Of a stretch of 64,000 nt of DNA, positions 58,211-64,000 are shown piece after piece. The notes under the pieces are model-generated. The model did not search any database. It saw nothing but the letters and a program-made list of their open reading frames with translations, and was not told where the DNA came from. Origin of the DNA: JAKAIY01 sp963809385. Its GTDB lineage: Bacteria > Chloroflexota > Ktedonobacteria > Ktedonobacterales > JADMIN01. A program made the position numbers and the translations under genes. The stretch's first letter is position 1, and the number at the start of each line of letters is the position of its first letter. The stretch lies in contig CAWEJL010000002.1 in assembly GCA_963809385.1 (NCBI GenBank), positions 806,001 through 870,000 on the forward strand, written 5' to 3'.

Positions 58211-58564
58211 ATGGCGGCTCGGACGCTAGAGCGACGCCAAGCGGAGTCAGGAGCCAAACCAAAGGCCTGGCGAAATGCGTCAAGACGCAAGACGCTCAGA
58301 CGCCTGAGGAATGATCATGCCTTGTTCCACTGTACTGCACAAGCGCCTCTAGCGCCCCGCCTGATTCTAACCGAAGGCGTGACCGAAAGGGAGCATGAGT
58401 TTCCAGGGTGGGTCAACTGGGCCTGGCTCCGCTTCCTGGCCAAAAGATACCGAGATGGGCGCCCGCACGCGCGCTCTCAGCTCCGCCGCGATGTGATGCG
58501 ACGCATGCAGGAGCGCATAGCCGCCCGCCTGGACGCGCCTTATCGCGAGGCGCTACGGCGGTAG
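58211..58564 (+). CDS. Doubtful small ORF in the hypothetical-patatin gap
   Basis: An open frame that would give 117 residues, rich in Arg and Ala, with WVNWAWLRFLAKRYRDG and MRRMQERIAARLDAPYREA towards its end. There is no clear ribosome-binding site and the region from 58156 to 58738 is otherwise empty. It may be spurious, given how open all frames are in GC-rich DNA. Confidence 0.25.
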   Translation: MAARTLERRQAESGAKPKAWRNASRRKTLRRLRNDHALFHCTAQAPLAPRLILTEGVTEREHEFPGWVNWAWLRFLAKRYRDGRPHARSQLRRDVMRRMQERIAARLDAPYREALRR

Positions 58565-58738
58565 CATCTCCCTCCCCGGCATGCGACGAGCGCGCCTCTG
58601 AGTCGCGCCGCCCTCGCATCGTATCGGCGATGCTGCGGGTGATTCTGCGGCTTTTCCGTGGCGTCCGCCCCCAGTGTCTGGCACACTTCCCCTGAGATTA
58701 GCGGTAGGCGCGTTCTCCAGGGGAAAGGATGCGGGCAT

Positions 58739-59827
58739 ATGTTCACCTCCATGTCCGGCGCGACGGGAAACGCGAAATCCGCATCTATCGTAGAGCGGGA
58801 GTCAGTGGACGCGGCTGGCAGCGGCATTCGGCGCCTGCGCAGCCGGCAAGCGCCGCAACATGCTGGAGCCACCGCGTTCGTGTTCTCCGGTGGCGGCGCT
58901 CGCGGCGCGCTGCATGTGGGAGCATTGCGCGCGCTGCTGGAGGCTGGCATTCGCCCCGATATGCTGGTCGGCACATCCATCGGCGCGTGGAACGCCGCGT
59001 GGCTGGCCCAATCGCCCACCCTCGACGGCGTCGAGGCGCTCGCCGGCATCTGGCAAAACCTGCAAGCAGGACAGATTCTCCTCGGCCAGCGGCGCTCCAT
59101 CTGGTCGCGGGCGCGCGCGCTGCGTGGACTGCTGATGCTGGCGGCGCTCCGCCGGATCGCCGGGGGGTGTTCCTCACTGTATAGCGACACGGGCCTTCGC
59201 CAGATATTGTCCCAGCGCTTCGCCGACCTGGCCTTCGAGGACCTGGCGCTGCCGTTGAGCGTGATCGCGACGAATCTGAGCCACGGCGGTCGGGCCGTCT
59301 TCCAGCGCGGGACGCTCGTAGACGCGCTTCTCGCTTCCTCCGCCATTCCCGGCATCTTCCCGCCGGTGAGCGTCGACGGCGCGCTCTACGCTGATGGCGG
59401 CATGGTTGATGGATGCAGCGTGGAGACCGCCATTGAGATGGGCGCGCGCCGCATCTTCGTCCTGGCGATTGGCTACGACGCGGAGGCTGGAGACGGCGCC
59501 GCGTGGGCGCACGCCGGAGAGCAGGCGCTGGCAGTGGGTCGCGGCATGCCCCGGCATTCGGCGCCATCGGTGATCCAGCGGGCGTCGCAGGTGATGGGAA
59601 ACTACCAGATTCAGCGCGCGCTAGAGCGGACGCCGCCGGGCGTCGAGGCGCATCTCATCAGCCTCTCGCAGGGCGCGGGCGGTGGCACGCTGAGCTTTGG
59701 GAATGTCGCCGAGTTGATCGAGCGCGCTTACCTGAGCACGCGGACATACCTGGAGACCGCATACGTTGGCGCCACCGACAACGCGAGCCAACTGGCGGAA
59801 GTATCCGCGCCAGCGCTCTCAGCGTGA
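58739..59827 (+). CDS. Patatin-like phospholipase
   Basis: A 362-residue patatin-fold lipid acyl hydrolase. The oxyanion loop GGGARG is at 51-56, the nucleophile motif GTSIG at 78-82, and the catalytic Asp in DGG at 219-221, so the Ser-Asp dyad is intact. The N-terminal 40 residues are hydrophilic with no signal peptide. AAAGGA lies about 11 nt before the ATG. Downstream is a kinase after 630 nt of untranslated DNA, so it is probably monocistronic. Confidence 0.92.
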   Translation: MFTSMSGATGNAKSASIVERESVDAAGSGIRRLRSRQAPQHAGATAFVFSGGGARGALHVGALRALLEAGIRPDMLVGTSIGAWNAAWLAQSPTLDGVEALAGIWQNLQAGQILLGQRRSIWSRARALRGLLMLAALRRIAGGCSSLYSDTGLRQILSQRFADLAFEDLALPLSVIATNLSHGGRAVFQRGTLVDALLASSAIPGIFPPVSVDGALYADGGMVDGCSVETAIEMGARRIFVLAIGYDAEAGDGAAWAHAGEQALAVGRGMPRHSAPSVIQRASQVMGNYQIQRALERTPPGVEAHLISLSQGAGGGTLSFGNVAELIERAYLSTRTYLETAYVGATDNASQLAEVSAPALSA

Positions 59828-60457
59828 GCTTTCGCGCGCCAGCAGTTCCCTCGCGCGCCAAGGATACGGCGCCAGCAAACAGGGCGCCATGACGCGTGAT
59901 TTGGGGTGGGGATAACCCCTTTGGTTGTCTTGCGCAACGCATAGCGCCGATATATACTTGTTCCATTCGCGCGGACTCTGGGATGGATACCGAGTTCCGC
60001 CACTTCCGGCAGGCTGGCTATGCCTGGCTTCGAGGTAGCGCGCCGGAAGCTAACGATGACACTGTCCGTCATCGAACATCCAGGATATGCATGACTCCTC
60101 GCAGGAATGTGCGCTGCGTATCTTAGTGCGTTACCGGCGTGCCACGCTGATGCTGACGTGTTCGGTGGCTGGCTTATCCCGTAGCGGCTGCCCTCAAACG
60201 AGGCCATCTCGCCGATTGGCGCCTGGAGTGCTCTCACTCCCTGCCTTCCTGCTCCCGCGAGGAGGGGATGGAAACGCCGCTCCCCTCGCACAGTGAGTGA
60301 GGAGCTGGGAGTGAAGGCTGACGCGGGGTCAACAACCCGGCCTGGCGCCAGAATCATCCGTGTCACCCGCATGCGCGCGGGGAGAGATCCATATACGGTC
60401 CAACGCTGTCAGACACACCGGCGCGCTCGTCTTGCGCGCTGGGAAATGGAGCCGTCT
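59828..60457. other. Long leader of the kinase gene
   Basis: 630 nt with no supported gene. A promoter candidate is at 59930-59958, after which about 490 nt of leader precedes the kinase start. An open frame runs into the kinase from 60293 but lacks family similarity before MQTSHDSRLG. The segment around 60380-60450 contains the ribosome-binding region. Confidence 0.55.
59930..59958 (+). promoter_or_regulatory. Candidate promoter for the kinase gene
   Basis: TTGCGC (59930-59935) and TATACT (59953-59958) are 17 nt apart in a locally AT-rich patch. The -10 is one base off consensus; the -35 is weaker. Confidence 0.45.
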
Positions 60458-63400
60458 ATGCAGACATCTCATGACAGCCGGCTCGGCATGACTGTCGAAA
60501 ACTACAAGCTGCTCAGTGTGCTCGGCGCTGGCAGCATGAGCGTCGTCTATCTCGCGCAGCGCCTCGATGATCCGCGTGTGCTGGTCGCGATCAAGATTCT
60601 GCACTATCATGGCCTCACCTCGCCCGAAGATCGCTCTGCGTTCCGTATGCGCTTTCTGCGCGAGGCGCGAGCGGCGAGCCAGCTCCGGAATGAATACATC
60701 CTCCCTGTGCTGAGTAGCGGCGATGAAGGCGACCTGCCGTACATGGTGATGCCGGTGATCGTCGGCGGCACGCTCGTCACCCGCCTCGCCAACCAGCCGC
60801 AACCGTTGCCGCTTGGCGAGATCGCCCGCTACCTGACGCAGCTCGCCAGCGCCATTGACTATGCCCACGAACAAGGTATCATCCATCGCGACATCAAACC
60901 GTCTAACATTCTGCTGGATGAACATGGCCATGTGTACCTCACCGACTTTGGCATCGCGCGCCTCTTCGACAGCGGCGACAACGCGCTGACCCGCGAGAAC
61001 GCGCCCACCCTAACGCGAACGGGGCAGGTGCTGGGGACGCCGTACTACATGGCTCCGGAACAGATTCAAGCCAGACCGGCTGGTCCAGCGGCTGACATCT
61101 ACGCGCTGGGGGTCGTGCTGTATCAGATGGTCACTGGCCAGGTGCCGTTCCACGGCGATACGCCGCTCGCCATCGCGCTGCAGCACCTGCAAGAAGCGCC
61201 GAGCGCGCCCAGCCTGCTGCGCCATGAGCTTCCCCCGCCACTCGAAGCCGTCATTCTGCGAGCGCTAGCCAAGGACCCAGCGGAACGCTACGCCAGCGCG
61301 ACCGAGTTTGCCGACGCATTCCAGGCGGGCCTCGCTGACCTCGACGATCCGATGGCGACGCGGGCGCCTACCGAGACGTGGCCATTCTCCACGAGCTATG
61401 CTTCGAGCGCCTCCACCGTCCATGCCGCCCCTCCCGCGACACCCTTGCCGCAGAGGCACGCCACGTTCGAGAAGCTCGTCGGCCTCACAGTCGACGGCTA
61501 CCGCATTGGGGCGGTCATCGAGTCCGACGACCTGGGAACCGTCTTCACGGCCACCCGTGAAGGCGCCACTGAGCCAGCGCGGATGCGCTTCCTGGCCATG
61601 CCGGGCGCCTCGCCGAAGCAGGTCGCGGGCTATCTGCTGCGGTTCGAGCAGCAGGCGCACAACCTCGCGGCGCTGCGCCATCCGAACCTCGCGCCCGTCA
61701 CCGGCTACGGCGCGTATGAGGGGCAGCCGTATCTCGTCACGGCTGACAACGAGGGCGTAGCGATCAGCGCTGAGCTGGCCCAGCATGGCGCGGCGGAACT
61801 CTCCGCAATCGCCGATTTCCTCGACCAGGTCGTCGCCGGACTCGAAGCCGCGCATCGGCGGGGGGTTCTGCATCTGAGCCTCACAGCTGACCGGGTCTTC
61901 CGCCAGGACGATGGGCGGATCGTCGTCGCTGATGTGGGTGTGCGCGGCATGCTCGACGCGGAGAGCGCTAGCGACGTACAATCGCCGTCGCACGCGACCA
62001 GCGATACCAACACGCCAGAGCAGATCATGGGGAATCCGGTTGGCCCCTACACGGATGTATACGCTCTGGGCGTCATGCTCTACCATCTGCTGACAGGGCG
62101 CGAGGTCTTCACAGGCTCCACCCGCGATGATGTCGCGCAGCAGCACCTCCATTCGACGATGCCACCGCTCCGGCGATGGCGCCCCAGCCTGCCGACGGCG
62201 CTCGACCGCGTGGTGTCTCAGGCGATGGCGAAGGAGCCTGAGCGTCGCTTCCAGACTCCACGCGAGCTTGCGGCGGCCTACCATGCCGCCGTCGCGCATA
62301 CGCAGCAAGACGCCTCCTTCGCGACGCCTCCCCATTCCACGATCCAGCGCAGCGCGAACGATGCGACACATGGCGTCGCCACCACGACACCCGCCAGATC
62401 AGAGCAGGGCGCGCTGGCCACGCTGGCCGCATCGAGTTCGGCGGCGCCCTCCAAAGCTCGGTGGCTGAAGTCACGCGCGAGCCTCTCGGTGATCGGCGCC
62501 GTGCTGCTCGTGAGTATCATCGCCAGCGCATTCGCCTGGAACAACGCCCACAAGACCAACTCGAATCCAGCCGTGGCCGCGCCCAGTTCGGTCACCATCG
62601 TGGCGTTCTTCGACAACACCGCTAATGGGGCCTACAACACGGACGCGCTCAAGATCGACGTGACCTCGTTGGCAGCGCTGCCGGCGGGCCACTGGTATGA
62701 GGCCTGGCTGATCAATGACCAGACAGAGCAGGTGCAGCCGCTCGGCAAGCTCGTCCTCCAGAGTGGACAGAGCAAGGCGTACGCGCTCGCGTACAACGGC
62801 TCCGGCAGTCCGGGGCATCCCGGCGTCAACCTGCTGGGATTCGGCAATCGGATCAAGATCACCAACGAGACAAGCAATGGGCAATTCCCGGCTGGCCCGA
62901 CCGTGATGGAAGGCGCTTTCCCGCCGCACGCCTTCATCCATATCAAGCATCTGCTCGTCGCGTTTCCCACGACGCCGCAGCAGCAGGGGCTGCTCGTGGG
63001 GATGATCCAGCAGATGAATCTGCTCTATCAGCAGGCCAATGTGCTCCAGCAGTGGATCAGCCTGCACTATCCCAAGTCCACGCTGTGCGCGGCCCAAAGC
63101 GTGATCGACATCATCGAGGGCAAGTCTGGGGCGCACTACAAGCTACCGGGGCAAGAGTGTGACGTAGGCCAGCAGTGGCCATCGGGCGACGGCTTCGGGC
63201 TGCTTGGCAGCGGCGGCTATCTGGCGGGTGTCTCCGACCACGCCGCGCTGGCCGCGAGCGCCGACGACGCGAGCGAGCACATTCGCATGCACAGCCAGCA
63301 TGTGCAGATTGCCGTCCAGAACATCACTGGCTGGCTGCAAACGGTAGACCAGGATGCGCTTCGCGTGCTGGCGGGAACCGGTGACGCGGCCACGTCGAGC

Positions 63401-63550
63401 GAAATTACGCATCTCTCGAAAATTGCGCTCACCGGCCAGGACATCAACGGCGATGAGTCCATTGATCCGGTCAAGGGCGAGGCTGGGGCCGATCTCGCCT
63501 ACACTCACGCTCAGTTGCTCGCGATGTTGACGTTCGGCCCAAGCCGGTAA
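60458..63550 (+). CDS. Ser/Thr kinase fused to a pseudokinase, with an extracellular RskA-like domain
   Basis: 1030 residues. Kinase one (about 15-290) is complete: G-loop VLGAGSMSVVY, Lys46 in VAIK, HRDIKPSN at 143-150, DFG at 163-165 and APE at 199-201. A second kinase-like domain (about 340-615) has lost the catalytic residues: HLSLTADR replaces HRDxKxxN and the VAIK Lys is Arg377, though DVG replaces DFG. A membrane helix (about 674-694) precedes an outer region resembling the RskA anti-sigma fold (PAGHWYEAWLIND) and a C-terminal domain with an EF-hand-like DINGDESID loop. I start at MQTSHDSR after TGGAG. An HTH/P-loop regulator begins 32 nt downstream. Confidence 0.9.
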   Translation: MQTSHDSRLGMTVENYKLLSVLGAGSMSVVYLAQRLDDPRVLVAIKILHYHGLTSPEDRSAFRMRFLREARAASQLRNEYILPVLSSGDEGDLPYMVMPVIVGGTLVTRLANQPQPLPLGEIARYLTQLASAIDYAHEQGIIHRDIKPSNILLDEHGHVYLTDFGIARLFDSGDNALTRENAPTLTRTGQVLGTPYYMAPEQIQARPAGPAADIYALGVVLYQMVTGQVPFHGDTPLAIALQHLQEAPSAPSLLRHELPPPLEAVILRALAKDPAERYASATEFADAFQAGLADLDDPMATRAPTETWPFSTSYASSASTVHAAPPATPLPQRHATFEKLVGLTVDGYRIGAVIESDDLGTVFTATREGATEPARMRFLAMPGASPKQVAGYLLRFEQQAHNLAALRHPNLAPVTGYGAYEGQPYLVTADNEGVAISAELAQHGAAELSAIADFLDQVVAGLEAAHRRGVLHLSLTADRVFRQDDGRIVVADVGVRGMLDAESASDVQSPSHATSDTNTPEQIMGNPVGPYTDVYALGVMLYHLLTGREVFTGSTRDDVAQQHLHSTMPPLRRWRPSLPTALDRVVSQAMAKEPERRFQTPRELAAAYHAAVAHTQQDASFATPPHSTIQRSANDATHGVATTTPARSEQGALATLAASSSAAPSKARWLKSRASLSVIGAVLLVSIIASAFAWNNAHKTNSNPAVAAPSSVTIVAFFDNTANGAYNTDALKIDVTSLAALPAGHWYEAWLINDQTEQVQPLGKLVLQSGQSKAYALAYNGSGSPGHPGVNLLGFGNRIKITNETSNGQFPAGPTVMEGAFPPHAFIHIKHLLVAFPTTPQQQGLLVGMIQQMNLLYQQANVLQQWISLHYPKSTLCAAQSVIDIIEGKSGAHYKLPGQECDVGQQWPSGDGFGLLGSGGYLAGVSDHAALAASADDASEHIRMHSQHVQIAVQNITGWLQTVDQDALRVLAGTGDAATSSEITHLSKIALTGQDINGDESIDPVKGEAGADLAYTHAQLLAMLTFGPSR

Positions 63551-63582
63551 CGCCTGGCGCTGGATAGGAGCGGATATCAGCT

Positions 63583-64000
63583 ATGGTAGCTGGCCAGTCT
63601 CTGACATTCGGCGCGCTGCTGCGCCGCCACCGACGCGCCGCCGCCCTGACCCAGGAGGAATTGGCCGAGCGGGCGGAACTGAGCGTGGAAGCCGTGAGCG
63701 CGCTCGAACGGGGGGTGAGTCGCGCGCCCCACAAAGATACTGTTGAACTGCTCGCAAGCGCCCTCCAGCTCTCGGAGCATGACCGCGCGGTGTTCGCGGC
63801 GCTCGCCAGGAAGCGCGAAGACGACGAAGACGCCTTCGCCGCCGGCTCCGCGCCGCTCTCCGCCGCGGGGAAGACCTCCGCGCAGCTCGTCGGGCGGGCG
63901 CGTGAGGTCGCGCTGCTCGACCGCCACCTTGCCGGGCAAGGTCGCGCCGTGCTGCTCTTCGATGGCGAGCCGGGCATCGGTAAGTCGCGCCTGCTGCGTG
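63583..64000 (+). CDS. HTH (XRE-type) plus P-loop ATPase regulator (partial)
   Basis: The first 139 residues are visible. An N-terminal XRE helix-turn-helix (LRRHRRAAALTQEELAERA, LSVEAVSALERG) is followed by an acidic linker. The start of an ATPase domain then shows LVGRAREVALLDRHL and the Walker A DGEPGIGKS. This is the layout of large HTH/AAA (LuxR-family or BTAD-like) signalling regulators common in Chloroflexota. AGGAG lies about 13 nt upstream. It is probably transcribed with the kinase-pseudokinase gene. Confidence 0.85.
   Translation, partial: MVAGQSLTFGALLRRHRRAAALTQEELAERAELSVEAVSALERGVSRAPHKDTVELLASALQLSEHDRAVFAALARKREDDEDAFAAGSAPLSAAGKTSAQLVGRAREVALLDRHLAGQGRAVLLFDGEPGIGKSRLLR

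Noticed and set aside
60293..60457. N-terminal extension of the kinase by 55 codons
   Set aside because: No kinase similarity before MQTSHDSR, and the ATG at 60458 has a ribosome-binding site; earlier codons are Arg-rich filler.

Overview
The window is a high-GC stretch that looks like a chromosome segment of a Chloroflexota bacterium, probably close to Ktedonobacteria. This is inferred from gene content and style, not from a database search. Supporting signs are a ribosomal/RNA polymerase super-operon with long low-complexity tails on several ribosomal proteins, a Ser/Thr kinase with an extracellular RskA-like domain next to an HTH plus P-loop regulator, tandem beta-propeller membrane proteins, a short kinase-less KdpD, and paired multi-spanning membrane proteins I cannot assign. 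No complete insertion sequence, CRISPR array or rRNA gene was seen.

Layout. Positions 1-19815 (minus strand) hold the core information-processing block in transcription order rpoB, rpoC, rpsL, rpsG, fusA, tuf, rpsJ, rplC, rplD, rplW, rplB, rpsS, rplV, rpsC, rplP, rpmC, rpsQ (cut by the window edge). Stem-loops sit in several of its gaps. A 1.3-kb gap (19816-21108) separates rpoB from a DapF-family gene and carries two good sigma-70-type promoters that face each other. Positions 21109-27273 hold the DapF homologue (both catalytic Cys replaced by Ser), a TPM-domain membrane protein, a methyltransferase, and a MarR regulator with a 14-TM drug exporter.

Positions 27371-35150 (minus strand) hold a potassium module: a degenerate receiver, two tiny membrane peptides (the second is KdpF), kdpA, kdpB, kdpC and a KdpD lacking its histidine kinase half. 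A decayed histidine-kinase ATPase fragment lies upstream of the receiver. Positions 35411-39280 carry two tandem beta-propeller proteins and a lipoprotein. Positions 39460-43121 hold hutI, coaD, a ring-cleaving dioxygenase and its MarR regulator behind a near-perfect palindromic operator. Positions 43350-50627 carry a heterodimeric ABC exporter, a MITE-like repeat, a double-GNAT protein and an ABC-2 transporter. A degenerate tRNA-Ala follows.

Positions 51017-57067 (plus strand) carry a hydroxyacyl-CoA dehydrogenase, a dienelactone hydrolase, a RibD-like reductase and two paralogous multi-spanning membrane proteins of unknown function. Positions 57234-64000 carry a LURP-one protein, small hypotheticals, a patatin phospholipase, a kinase-pseudokinase receptor and the start of an HTH/P-loop regulator.

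A recurring oddity is that seven genes (tuf, kdpB, kdpA, the second beta-propeller gene, hutI, one ABC subunit, the RibD-like gene) contain small frameshifts, mostly explicable as gained or lost bases in short homopolymer runs. The simplest reading is uncorrected indel error in the assembly, so these are annotated as single genes spanning both frames.
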